In this document: piece after piece, positions 1 through 11,611 of the stretch
Position numbering within the stretch: the stretch's first letter is position 1
How the letters are laid out: the number at the start of each line of letters is the position of its first letter
Source of the DNA: Isoetes taiwanensis
Lineage: Eukaryota > Streptophyta > Lycopodiopsida > Isoetales > Isoetaceae
Direction of reading: 5' to 3'
Length of the DNA: 64,000 nucleotides
NCBI GenBank assembly: GCA_021234155.1
Contig: JAJEKV010000583.1
Coordinates: 62,001-126,000, forward strand
Program-made: the position numbers and the translations under genes
The notes under the pieces: generated by a model
Seen by the model: only the letters and a program-made list of their open reading frames with translations
Told to the model about the DNA's origin: nothing
Database searches by the model: none

Positions 1-970
1 TGCAGGGCTACACAAAAGTTCCGTGGATTTCTCTCTTGTTTTTTTTTGGCTTAAGTTTCTCCATTGCCATCTCATTTGTAATCTATCCATTTCACATTTT
101 GATGATGGGAATTATGTTTCTCCAGCTCAAGCAAAGCGACTTGCATTGGAGGAAGCCATGTGTTCTTGAAGAACGACTTGTGGGAGACTCTGGACGGAAG
201 AGAAATAAGCTTTTGAGCATTGATTGAGTCGAGGAAACTTACAGCAAAAGTATAAAATTCACATGAACAAATATGCCCATTCAAACTGAGAAATAGAGAG
301 CCATGAAGTCTTGAATTGTATATCTATGAGGTAAACATATATAAACCCCATCTTGACAGTGCAAGATAGCGCTACCCTGAGGTCCTGTTCATGTGCTTAT
401 CAGAATCAGAAGGATCTGTGACCTACCTGCGACCTACTCACCACCAACCTGCTCAGTTCTAAAAACCCTATTGTAGCTGTAACAGAATAGTATGCTATTG
501 GTTCTGGATGTCATATTTAATTTTTTATGTAGATTTGTAGTGCCGCATTGTAACAGAATTAAATGGCACTATTGATTCTGAGAAACATTATCTTTAAAGA
601 GTAGAATAGACCGAGGCATTCTTTAGTTTGTCAAAGACATCAATGCTAGCTTAACTTCCATGTCTTATTTACTTCATAATTCTATTGTGTTAGTATTATA
701 GATGTAATACTACGTTTTAAGTCTTGAATATAATGTTCTATAAAACCCTAAGCATCTACGGAGTGGTTTAACATGTTTCCATCTACAAAGAAGTTTCCAT
801 GAGTCATTTTTAAATTCTAAGTGTTCCACAATGATCGTTATGCAAAGGGAACGCCAAAACTATTTTCAAATTTTAAAAAAAGGGAATGTTGGCGTTAGGG
901 ATTCAGGGCCGTTCCGTTCAAATTTTAGGTCCATAACCTGAATTCCGCTTTCGATTCAGGGTAACTATGG
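1..970. other. Intergenic, no recognised gene
   Basis: I see no coding similarity or RNA gene here. Short open frames on both strands near 36-284 have no recognisable motifs and look like chance. Confidence 0.6.
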
Positions 971-1578
971 TTTTATTCCCGATACCTAAACCCTAGTAAA
1001 TCAGTAGGGTTTAGGTTTTGGCAGCCTTCTCCGCCTCTGAAGGGGTCAAGAGCTTGGCGTCTTGTGGTTCCTTCGAGGGTTCGAAGAGAGACCTTAAGAA
1101 GGAGACCAAAAAACCCTTCCCAAGTGCCAGTTCCAAACTTGCTCCGTTGTGATGGCTTGCGAGCTCTGGACATTGTGCAACCGGAGCATGCTGGTTGGCA
1201 TGCAACGACATTTTGACTGTGCGGTTGCATCCAAAAGGCCAAAGTTACCCTAGGACACATGTCTGAGGAGTAGAGAATTGGTCAAATGCCCGAACTGCCA
1301 AGTCGTGCTAGCTTTACATTATAGCACTAGGCTAGAGTGCATCGAATGAAAAATAGACTAGTTGCTTGTAGCAAATCGAGTTTGGCTCTGTTGGTCATAA
1401 TCGCTGGTTCCTACAGTAAACTAGATGCTCTATGCCCAAAGTCAAAATCACATTTTGAGCTAGCAAGAATGGCCGAACTGGAGGGGCACATCATTTCCCA
1501 GATGTCCGTAAAGGGGAACATTTGGGGGTTGGGACATCCGTGCGGTGGATGTCCATTTTTTCTTTTTGAGAATGTTTC
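971..1578. repeat. Direct repeat, copy 1 of 2
   Basis: This block recurs about 656 bp downstream (1627-2252). Both copies start at TTTTATTCCC and end near CTTTTTGAGAAYGTTTC. Near its start sits a perfect hairpin, CCTAAACCCTA (985-995) and TAGGGTTTAGG (1005-1015), with a 9-nt loop. The hairpin contains the plant telomere heptamer CCCTAAA in both orientations. The copies differ by scattered substitutions and small indels. Open frames run through it on both strands but keep no common reading frame between copies, so I treat it as non-coding. It could be a tandem duplication or two copies of an unrecognised transposable element. Confidence 0.8.
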
Positions 1579-1626
1579 CTATAACATGAACTACTATTTG
1601 AACGGTGGGATTAACAAATGGAGCTG

Positions 1627-2252
1627 TTTTATTCCCCCGATACCTAAACCCTAGTAAATCTATAGGGTTTAGGTTTTGGCAGCCTTCCCTGCCTCTGAAG
1701 GGGTCAAGAGCTTGCGTGCAGGGTTCTTTCGAGGGTTCAAGAGAGACCTTAAGAAGGAGACCAAAACCCTTCCCAAGTGCCAGCCCAAACTTGCTCGTTG
1801 TGATGGCCCCAGAGCTCGGACATTGTGCGGCCGAGCATGCCGGTTGGCATGCACGACATTTTTTTTGTAAGGGTTGCATCCAAAAGGCCGAGTTACCCTA
1901 GGACACATGTCCGAGGAGTAGAGAATTGGTCCTCGAATCGCCAAAATGCGTGCTAGCTTTACATTATAGCACTAGGCTAGAGTGCATCAAGTGAAAGATA
2001 GACTAGTTGCTTGTAGCAAATCGATTTTGGCTTTGTTGGTCATAATCGCTGGTCCCTACAATAAACTAGATGCTCTGGACTCATGCCCAAAGTCAAAATC
2101 ACATTTTGAGCTAGCAAGAATGGCAGAACTGGAGGGGCACATCATTTCCCCCTCTTGTCTTTTGTCCGTAAAGGGGAACATTTGGGGGTTGGGACATCCG
2201 TGCGGTTTCTTTCTGTGGGATGTCCATTTTTTCTTTTTGAGAACGTTTCTTC
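1627..2252. repeat. Direct repeat, copy 2 of 2
   Basis: Second copy of the block at 971-1578. The telomere-motif hairpin is conserved (arms 1643-1653 and 1663-1673). It carries a small insertion near 2205-2220 relative to copy 1. About 48 bp of unrelated sequence separates the copies, so the unit is not a simple head-to-tail satellite. Confidence 0.8.
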
Positions 2253-4080
2253 GCTGAAATTTATGTGTATGCTTTACCTGGAGTTGTGCCAGACATCCAT
2301 GTGCATACAAGTGGTGCAAAAACACTTTTGTTTATGTGGTGCCAATGTTAACACCGTTCGCAAGTCAAACTTATAAGTCCTCCTGTTTGGTTCTGCTCAT
2401 TGACGTTTCCTTTTGGAGAAGCTTTTCATGTCCTACGTATTTGCTTATTTTAGGTACGTAAAATTTGTTACGACATTTCTAGACAGTGCAACTTCAAAAT
2501 TTTTACAAAGCTTGAATAACTTTTGATGTTATGCTTCTAATCCTTAAGAGGGATTTCAATTTCATGTTTAATGCACATTATGAAAGCAGGCAAGATAGGA
2601 TTTTTAGTGCTTGGACGTGCATTAATTATCTTTTAATTTGTCTATGCGAAATTGGTCACTGATACATGCCTAAGCAAATTGTTCATTGGTAAATGCCCAT
2701 GCAAAGTGGTCAGTTTTGTCCAATGGGTTAAAGTGGGTCATGCATGACCCTTCCATGTTCAATTGAACATGCATTATTGAATGCTTTTAAAATGCTTAAT
2801 CCTAGCTCCTATAGTTTCTTAATACATCCAGAGTAGATGGCCCTGTCCATGCCAGATATATCCTGCAAATAGATACCCCCATGATACTGTGTTTTTGGGA
2901 GGCATTTTATCAAACACTTGAGATACCTCTACCAAGAGTTGGAGGAATTGGAATCATGTAAGTTATTTATTTGCTTCTAAAACAAGGAGGTGGCGACATA
3001 TCAAGGCCATGCAAAGGCAAACTATGGAATGCTAGAAATCAACATTGAAGGTTTTTGTTTTTCTAAGGAATGAGTAGGGAATGAGAATTATTGACCATAC
3101 CTTATAAAGTGTGTTAAAATGCCATTTAAATATAATAGAAGGCACAACATTGTGAGATATTTAACGTGCTTAAGCCCATTTCATGAGCAGCAAAGTCTTT
3201 CACTGCAAAATATCTTAGGGCAGATGAATACATAACCTACCCTGAAATTTCTTAAGATTTCAATGCGTTTTTTTTCTACGTAATTTTAGAGTGTAGGTTT
3301 CTGGTGGCACCACCAGGGTATTTCTTAGTGACAATTTTTGGGTCCCTCTGTTACGTCTGTTTCTGGCCTGGCTATGCTATGATATGGCAACAAAGATCAT
3401 TCCGGCGATGAACATCATTGACCTGGCTATGCAGATTTCTAATTGTTGCTACTGTCCAGCTCTATTTCTATCTGTTTCGAACGCTCCTGCTCCATGCCGC
3501 AAAAGATAATTTTCCGTAATTGCTTTACAAGAGAGCAGCTTATATTTTCTTGCCTTTTCTGGGCTTGAACAGGTTGAAAAGCAGATGTATTTTTTGGATC
3601 AATCGGTTGTACTGCAAAAAACAGCCAGTAACACACAATGACATTGTGTTTTTATATATCCTTCCTTCTCTTCCTATCCTTTTATCCTTTCCATCTCTAT
3701 TCTGGAAGATTTATTCTGGCAATAGAGCATCAAAAAGAATTTTTTGCAGAGTTACGGAGGTTCACAGCTGCATTGGGGCAAATTTTGGGTCCAATAGGTT
3801 ACGGAGGGAAACTCCGGTCGCCATAGGTTTCTAAGGGAATGGCCCTCACGGCAGCGCCGCTCACGACTGCCGCCACTCTAGGCAGCACCGTCAGGGCCAG
3901 TTTCCCTTGGAAAACCCCTGCTCCCAAAAGTTTCCCCTTCCTGAATCTTTAACATCATAAGATGTTCATACATTAAAAAATGGGGGAACCGGGGCGCCGG
4001 GGGGGGTGGGTGGGTTTCAACACCAAGGTTTATTATTTTATTTCAGTTTTAACATTTTTTCGTTTCGCAAGTCCAAACCC
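2253..4080. other. Intergenic, no recognised gene
   Basis: AT-rich sequence with no coding similarity that I can see. The stretch 3830-3960 is GC-rich and reads like gene-proximal DNA, but no product is recognisable. The run of G residues at 3995-4010 is a simple low-complexity patch. Confidence 0.5.
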
Positions 4081-4365
4081 TAACTTCTCGAAGATCCGTC
4101 GTCGTGTGGCTAGGGTTTTGAGTGCCTAGGGCACAAGGCGGCCGCAAAGAGCTCGATACCTCTGCACTCTCTCAAACTCGTGGAGATGTGTTCTTTGGAA
4201 GAACAACTAAGCTACAACACCGCCTTTTACTTGAATCCCGACTTGGCTGCGGGGGCCATCGAATCTCCTTCATGTCGCCATTCAATGCGGGGTGTAGCAA
4301 GGGTTCAATTTTGGAGTATGGCCTCTAGTTACAATGACTCTCTTTTTATCAGAAAGTGATTAAGA
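4081..4365 (+). other. Possible relic exon, unassigned
   Basis: Open frames overlap here with more coding-like base composition than the surroundings, followed by a donor-like GTAAGG near 4370. I do not recognise a product. It lies just upstream of the LRR receptor-kinase pseudogene and could be unrelated 5' sequence. Confidence 0.2.
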
Positions 4366-4599
4366 CCGGTAAGGACTTCCCCTGTTGCTCTGTGACGATT
4401 TGAAGCTAGTTTACGCAAAATATCAGTGTTGTCTATGCTTCATAGATGCGGGGCATCTTAAGGCCTTTTTCGTACTCAAGATCAGCCCGAGCTTCTTTTT
4501 CTTTTTTGGCAAAGTGCTAGGGCTTTATAGTTTTTATGTAAGCTTGTCCTTCGGTCTTGGGCTTTCATATCTTTCCTTCAATTTTGTGGGTGTCTAGCT

Positions 4600-5745
4600 T
4601 TGATCCTTTTCTATTGCACTCAATGCAACAAGAGAGGCTAAATCAAAGTAGTCTCATAGAAGGCATTCTGCCCGCTATTAGACCCCAGATGATAGAGTTA
4701 GATCTCAACAACAACATGTTCACATGCTTCATTCCATCAATGACAAGAAGATGGATTAATCTGCAGTATCTGGACCTGTCATCAAATAAGCTGCGAGGAA
4801 GCTTATCGCGCAACTTGGGTTCTCTAGCTTCTATTCAGTATTTGAAACTGGAGGAAATGCCATCTCTGCAGGGTCTTTTCCAGCTATTCATGGTATGAAC
4901 AAGGTAAGTTATTTGTATCTTGCTGGTAGCAGTATCAGAGGGCAGATTCCTTTGTATATTGGAGAATTGAGAACATTAGAGCATTTGGATCTGTCATATA
5001 ATCAGTTGTCTGGCACTATTCCTAGTTCCATAGAAAATCTATTATCTCTACTCTATTTGGATCTGTCTCACAATAAACTTAATGGTTCTATTCTAACTGG
5101 AATATGGGCCATGAAAACTTGAAGCTCTTAGACCACATTCTCATACCGGACTTGCTATAGTGAGCATTATCTTTGGGGAGTCCGATAATTGTTACTGGCT
5201 GCTAGGAATTGCCATTCTCTATAACAAAGGCAAGAAGAAAATGGCATGCCCTTCAAAGAAGGAGAAATATGTTTCGCATTTTCAAGGGTTCTTTTCTTGA
5301 GAGATCACTCCAAGTGCATGGGCAAAGAGGCATCAAAGAGCCTCGCTTATTCAGGTTGTCATGTTTGAGAAGCCTCTCCTCAACCTCACATTTGCGGACT
5401 TGTTCTGAGGCCACCTCAAATTTCAACAGAGAAACACAGGTATCAGATGGAGGAAATGGTCCGTTTTTTTTAGTGGTTTTGATGGGAGAGATTCATGTTG
5501 CAATTAAGATACTAAAAGCAGGGAAAGCTTCTCAGAGGCTGAAGCAACAATTGAACTGGAAGTTTTGGGACGGTTGAAGCACCCTAATCTTGTGCCTCTT
5601 TTGGGTTACTGCTTGGTAGATCTGGAGAGGATTTTGATATATGAAATTTATGGACTCGGGCAATCTCAACCACTGGTTGTGCGACTTGCCAGAAAGAACT
5701 TATAATTTAGAAGATTGGAGCCAAGATACTTGGTAAGAAGATGAC
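4600..5745 (+). pseudogene. LRR receptor-like kinase pseudogene (At2g24230/At5g58150-like)
   Basis: Decayed copy of a leucine-rich-repeat receptor-like kinase. Two stretches (4660-4850, 4895-5120) encode LRR units with the L..LDLS.N.L.G.(I/L)P pattern. A hydrophobic segment and basic juxtamembrane follow near 5150-5260. Next come LTFADL, EATSNF, the VAIK motif with the ATP-binding lysine (about 5497-5510), and [13 protein letters not shown] (about 5575-5620). The order and motif spelling match the plant subfamily of At2g24230. At least four frameshifts are visible (near 4854, 5295, 5407 and 5555-5645). Similarity ends after a short DWSQDTW-like stretch at about 5735, so the rest of the kinase domain is missing. 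Non-functional; the subfamily assignment rests on recalled similarity. Confidence 0.75.
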
Positions 5746-8100
5746 TTGGATGGATCAGGGGAGGCCCTTGGATGGTCTACTAGGCATAGAATTTGTGGTG
5801 TGACTGCACTCACTGCAGTTTCAAGTTAGGAAGCTTTTCAGTTGATTCGGGTGATATGGCATAGAGCATCAAGGCTTTTGTGTTGCTTGTGATTTACTGT
5901 CTACATTCCATGGCAGATAAGGTGTTAAAATATGATCTTTGATTGTTATCCTGCTTTCCTTACGTCATTTAAGTAGCCAATGGCAGCAAGTATTGCATGT
6001 TTGATTATATTTATGGCTTGCTTGATCAAGCAAGCATATGATTAGTAGTTGACATATTTTTTATCACAGGGGTGTAAATGTAATTTCAAGACATCATGGA
6101 GTCGCCCATCTTTTCTATGTGGTGGCATTTGTGACTTGTTAAATAAGGTGCCCCTACTCATTTGCTCATTTTTTAGGCAAAATCATCTTGGCGAAATGGC
6201 AGTAATATTTCTTTATATAAATAGTTTTTATTACTTTTTTAAGAGATACTATAAAACATGCAGGATGCCTTGGTGGAGCATATATGGGATTGACTTGTGG
6301 AATTGAGGTACGAGTGGGTATGTTTGCATTCATATTTTTTGTAAAGAGTTTTTTAAACCCACAACGCGAGGAGTAATTGCATTTGGTTCTATGCCAGCTT
6401 CTTTAGCTTGAAGTTTGAGAGTTGTGCATGTTCACAATTGTACAATTGTTCCTTCAACTTATGCATGTTTGTTCCTGCCCAACACAAAGAATTGATGTTT
6501 GTTGTTCAATTTATTTTTTGTTGTGCTGAATTTTTTGCTCAACATTGTGTATGCAGATCCAGCAAGCTCTTTGGTGCAGAGTCGTAATACAAATGCTGCA
6601 ATAGATGGGAATTCAGCGAGTGAGAGAATCCTTACATTAAAAGAGTTGTTTATCTATATAATCTGTCCTTCAAAATTGTACTCACAATTTTCTAGTAATA
6701 TGAGAAGTGTAAATGACTATTTCCAAATGTTCTCTTCTTTTTTCTCCTAAATAAAAACAATGATAAATATTGGAGTAAGATTGTTTTATAAATGAATACC
6801 AATTAATAATCATTACATACAACGTCGTAGTTTGTGATCAAACATGTTGAAAGCATTTAAGTTGATTATGCTAATTAAGGTCAAATATCATGCTCTAATA
6901 TCATATTACTAAAGGTCAGGAAGCACTATCAAATATCGTATATTAGAAACTAGGTATATCTTGTCCATTGATTGCTACAAATATATGAATAATTTATCAA
7001 GCCAATATATCGAGGAAGATAAATGCGATCAAATACCATTCTATTAAACTTGAAATACTAAGCATTAATTCGTGTTAGACATTTTAAGTTGTTAGAAAAA
7101 CTAACTGTCATAATTATATTTTAGTATCATGGAGAAAAACGGGGCAAAAATAGTCATATTATAAACGGGGCAAAAAAAGTCACATTATCGTATTTAAATT
7201 AGAATTATTTATCACGTTGTGTATTGGTGATTAATCACTGTAAAACATCATGAGAATTATGCGCTTAAAATTACCATATCAATATATTGGAGAAGATAGA
7301 TGTGATCAAATACCAATCTAATAAACTTGACATACTAAATAGTAGCTCATATCATATAGTTTAAGTTATTACATAGATAAATTAAAATTGCCATGTTTCA
7401 ATACCATGTCATAAAACAATGTTGTCTTATCACCTTAGAAAAATATATTGGTAAACTGTATTAGATAACTAGACATGGTTTGTAAACTTTTGAACCCACT
7501 AACATGTACTGATTTATGGATTTGGTTTTCACCAACAAACCATTAAAAAAAAATCATAATGGTTCAATTTTGGGGGCCTTGTGTACGTAGATACAGCTAG
7601 TCCATCTAAAGGCTGGCCATCTAACTGTTTCTATCTATAGTCATTGATACCTCCTACAAAGATCTAGTAAATTCATCGACTTGTTCCACGATTGTTCAAA
7701 GCCTTGTTCAGGATAAATCATTTGTTATCTTTCCTGATATAGGCCCTTCCAGTTTATGATGTTGGGTAAGAATCTTTTTGATTCTATAGAGCATTCCCCT
7801 TCTTGTACACCATACAGGAGAAGCCGTACGAGGTGAAAATCTCATATATGATTTTGCCTTTGGAAAGAAATACAACCAACAAGGAATTTCGCTACCTTAG
7901 GGCAGTTATAATTATGGCCGAGAATATTTTATCAAATTACGTTGACGAAAATACTGATATTGGAAAGTTTTATTCGTCCCTATCTCAATGAAAGAAGTAT
8001 AATCCCTTTCTACTCTTATGGAAGATCTCTTTTCTCGATTCAAGACTAAACAAGTTTGAACTAAATAGATACTCCCCTCCCCCCCTCCAGTTTGCCTACC
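5746..8100. other. AT-rich intergenic stretch with possible relic exon and local repeats
   Basis: Mostly AT-rich. A 44-bp stretch (6264-6307) bounded by CAG and GTACGA reads as a glycine-rich peptide (GCLGGAYMGLTCGIE), and another acceptor-like TATGCAG stands at about 6553-6559. Together they may be relics of an intron-containing gene that I cannot name. The block near 7003-7090 recurs in diverged form at 7281-7372. No other coding signal. Confidence 0.35.
7003..7372. repeat. Diverged direct repeat, about 278-bp spacing
   Basis: The stretch 7003-7090 and the stretch 7281-7372 share a common sequence around GATCAAATACCA, TAAACTTGA and TTTTAAGTT/GTTTAAGTT, with scattered substitutions. The setting is very AT-rich. 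No reading frame is conserved. Confidence 0.55.
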
Positions 8101-8149
8101 CTTTCTGATTGACTAAAAGATACGTGAAAAAAAAAATGATGGGATAGAC

Positions 8150-8935
8150 TCTCGATAGATGCCCTAAAAGACAAGCTAGAACTCAAGCGGTCCATGCTGG
8201 TCGAGCTCATGAGCAACATCGACCTCTCCGATGGCCTTACCAACGGCGCCGACAACATCTTGAAGCAGCACATGGATGCGGGCAGGATAGAGGCACTCTA
8301 GATATCAGTTGTGAATATCACAACAGGAGGAAAGTATTAAGATAGACTCAAATACCTCTACGCCCAAGGAATCAACCCAACCTAGACGCCAATCCAGAAG
8401 TTGGCCAAGCTATGCTAGCCAAGCAAAAATGAAAGGCACAAGATCATGCCACGTCAGTTTCCCGTTCAACTGGTCGCGACCAGGACAATACATAGATCAC
8501 AAGGCAACACAATCGAACAGCTATGCTTCAATCCCAGAGGCATGCACGTGCATGGAATGGCATACACGGCTGTCTCAAGGGTGAAGACAATGGCAAGCCT
8601 GTTCCGGAAGCATCTGCTCACCAACTGGAACTTCACTGTCGACACCAGATTCATAAAAGAGATCCAGAGAATGCAGAGAGAGATGCCGTGGAGAATGACC
8701 ATATCCAACCTCACCGAAAAACGGCCATCGACACTCATTGCAACAATGCTAAACACCCTTACAGCAACAAAGTACGTCGACCACATACTAGCAGACCCAC
8801 AGCTGACATCATCGGACATCCTCTGCCTATAAGAGACGAGATTGGACAATTCAGCAATCTCCAAGACAACTAAGTACAGGTGCGCACTCTTCCAAAGTCA
8901 TTTCAAACCTCTATGTCAAAGTAACTTAGGTTAGA
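8150..8935 (+). pseudogene. PIF1-like helicase C-terminus joined to an endonuclease start (Helentron-type fragment)
   Basis: The frame at 8446-8832 carries the C-terminal SF1 helicase motifs of PIF1-like proteins: QFPV followed by TIHRSQGNTIE, then HGMAYTAVSRVK. Upstream (8160-8290) another frame reads MLVELMSNIDLSDGLTNGA, matching the helicase segment before those motifs. Downstream, after a short linker, it reads LIATMLNTLTATKYVDHI, then SDILCL, a TAA stop (8830-8832), then ETRLDN in the same frame. That is the start of an exonuclease-endonuclease-phosphatase (EEP) domain, with its metal-binding Asn and Glu positions; a CAA to TAA change would explain the stop. A PIF1-like helicase fused to an EEP nuclease is the architecture of Helentron/Helitron2 transposons. 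The 5' part, Rep domain and terminal sequences are not seen. Stops and frameshifts make it inactive. Confidence 0.7.
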
Positions 8936-9439
8936 TATTCCCAAGAAAACTCTTCCGTAGAAAAGTGGGAGCAATTTTATAAATTACACACGTCGTCTAT
9001 TTCATATATAGTGTACTTTCCTCTTGGCAGTCTTTTATATCTCCTAGATTTTTTTGGATTCTTTAAGTTGGACATGACAAGCAAGATCCCACACACACAA
9101 CGCACTTCTTGATTGTGTTTCTACTATTTTAGACTCTATTAAAATTCCTCCAAATTGGAGAATATTATTATTTAACTTCCAGGATTGGACTCTGATCGAC
9201 ATCATACTACTACATCGTTAATCAAGAACTTGCTAGAATAATCTCGAACTTATCTGGCATATGTATCACACTAGTCTGGGCTATAAGTTGATTCCCATCA
9301 GTAGCTGCACTCATGGGTTCCTGAGCCAAGTCTCCAATGATAATGGCTCAAGCATATATAGGCTGCCTGCCTTGGTTATCTGTTGAAGTATTTTCACTCT
9401 GGGGATTGGATACTCCATAAGCGACCCAGTTCTTGTAAG

Positions 9440-10140
9440 CTCTAAAGACAATCCTTTTTTTGATGACCCAACTGCTGGCAGTGGAAGCACTTGCCTTCTC
9501 GAAATAATTTCTCCCATAACTTTTCTGCTTTAGATTGGCCTTGTCCTCCATTGGTACATTTCAAGGTCATATTAGCATCATCTCTTTATCAAGGATTATC
9601 ACACTGATTCCAACATGAATCATCATTCTGATGTTTCTTCGATGTTATGTTCAATACCTTCTCCTTGTACTTAGCAGCTCTAATCGCTTTATCCAAGCAA
9701 GTCCAATTAACACAGACAGTTCTGGCTTCACCCCTTGATATATTTATTAGCTAATTATTTTGGCTCGAACAGAGGTCCATAAGGCTGAAGCTGCTGAAAC
9801 TTTATTGTATAAGTGTCAATTGTTCCTATTTGTATCTTGGCCAATTTGTATCCCACAGGCAAGTAATACAACTTAAAAGCTTTTGCGAACACATCCCAAT
9901 CAATATCTCCAAAAGTACGCTTATGTGACTTCTTATAGTCGTCCCACCAGAATTTGGCAAAACTAGTAAGCAATAAGTGTACATTGACAGCTTTCTACTT
10001 CTAAGGGGTCTCCTTCACGTCAAAGCAAAATTCTATGCTATGAAACCATGCACCTACATCATCACCAATAACATCTTTTCCGTTCTTGCTTAATGTTATG
10101 AAGGATTTTATTCATCTCATCCATCACGGGATCCTTAGCA
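9440..10140 (-). pseudogene. Ty3/gypsy-type gag remnant
   Basis: Read on the minus strand, a frame near 10060-9755 encodes a retrotransposon gag core (WFHSIEFCFDVKETP, then FAKFWWDDYKKSHKRTF and YYLPVGYKLAKIQ). A zinc knuckle follows at 9489-9448, spelled CFHCQQLGHQKKDC, which fits CX2CX4HX4C. Stops and frame changes separate the pieces. No pol domain is recognised downstream (below 9440), so this is a truncated element. A PBS-like sequence lies upstream on the same strand. Confidence 0.7.
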
Positions 10141-10612
10141 ATAGGAACTTGGTTTTAGAGCAAAATTGACTATTGTTGGACATCTTGAAATATTTGGCTT
10201 AACGTTTGAACGACAACAAAATTTATCATCACCCTATATGACAACCTGTAAATTCTCCCTTAGCAAGGTCATTAAATTTTGATGAAGGAACCAAAGTGTC
10301 CAAGGTACAAGACATATCTAAGACTATCTTTCAACCTATAAGCCCTACGAGATTGCCACTATACTCGTGAAGATTAACTTGGATTATTCCTAATGTTTGG
10401 TAACTCCAAGTTCAAGTACAATGTTTGTGACGTGAAAACTAAATTACAAATCCCCCTTTCCCTCTTAGACTTCGGGCATAACTTCTCCAAGAAGCTTTTT
10501 GTTTTTCTTCTTCGTTTCCAATAATTTGGAATGTTAATGACCTCTTTATCACTTGAAATGTCAATATCTCTGGCCCAATAACCAAATAATGGTTAGTGAT
10601 CGAGAATCTATA

Positions 10613-10627
10613 GTTCTTATACCAAAT
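10613..10627 (-). other. Possible degenerate primer-binding site
   Basis: On the minus strand this reads ATTTGGTATAAGAAC, close to the initiator tRNA-Met primer-binding site TTTGGTATCAGAGC used by plant LTR elements. It lies about 470 bp upstream of the gag remnant on the same strand and directly after a CA dinucleotide. It is therefore a plausible 5' LTR/PBS junction of that dead element. The LTR itself was not delimited. Confidence 0.3.
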
Positions 10628-11406
10628 GAAACGCTCCTAGGGTGTTTAAACACTTGACAATCAAATATAGAGAGAAATAATTGAAAGTCACATAATAAAT
10701 AATTGTTTCCTGTTGGAGAACTTCAATAACGCCACTCCCTTTTAAGGACCCCAACGACCTATTTTGATGCAAACAGGTGCATTGACGGCATCAGATATGT
10801 TTATGGATACAGCTTTGGTTAAGTTGGATGCTCAGATTCAATGCCTGCCCCGGCAGTCCTTGCCAAGATACAAACAATCTGGTCCAACACCACTATCACA
10901 GGGACATCCATGCAGTTGCCTTTAGGAAGCTGGGTATAGCTCTTGGAGCTAGTGCTAGAGTCAACAGGTAACATTAATGTACCACTACCAGTGCCTGTCA
11001 CAGTGCCTACTCACGTGGACAGGGTAGACATGTCCACAAAGACCTCAACTGAGGAATTTTGGCACAATGGATAGGCAAATATTCCCATTTCTGAGACAGG
11101 TAGGTCTAGAGGATGATCATCACACACCGGCCCTGAACCTGCATTTCGTCAGTATTGAGAAACGAGTGGTTGTCTTGCTATAGATGAGGTGGAGCATTTT
11201 TTACCGAGGTGATGCACATATAGGCGGATGGCATCATTTCAGCACATCGGATAGAAGCAACACGGTCTGACCATCCTCGTCATCTCCTAGTTTATTTTAG
11301 AGATGCCATTTCACGGCTACATATTACTGAGGCATGACAATCATCTTCACGGGACCACTTTTTTCTTGTAAAGACTAACCCAAGCATCTTGAATTTTTTT
11401 TGCACG

Positions 11407-11611
11407 ATGTAAAAAGACATATTGATTGAACTCCCAAAGGCCACAAGACTTTTATTGAACTTATTGTGGAAAGACCACTTTTTGAAATTGTAAATGCAAA
11501 AAGACACATATTGAACTCCCAAAGGCAAGAAGACTTTTATTGAACTTATTGTAGGAAGCCACTTTTTCTTTTTCTTTTTTGGAATAAGTGGGAAGCCACT
11601 TTTTGAAATTG
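11407..11611. repeat. Two-unit imperfect tandem repeat
   Basis: Unit 1 (11407-11490) and unit 2 (11494-11611) both read ATGYAAAAAGACA, then TGAACTCCCAAAGGC, ACTTTTATTGAACTTATTGT and CCACTTTTTGAAATTG. Unit 2 is longer because it contains a duplicated GGAAGCCACTTTTT segment around a T-rich spacer. Confidence 0.8.

Noticed and set aside
985-1015. Interstitial telomere array
   Set aside because: Only single CCCTAAA/TTTAGGG motifs inside a palindrome, not a tandem array.
3299-3320. Short palindrome CTGGTGG/CCACCAG
   Set aside because: Seven-bp arms are expected by chance in a window of this size.
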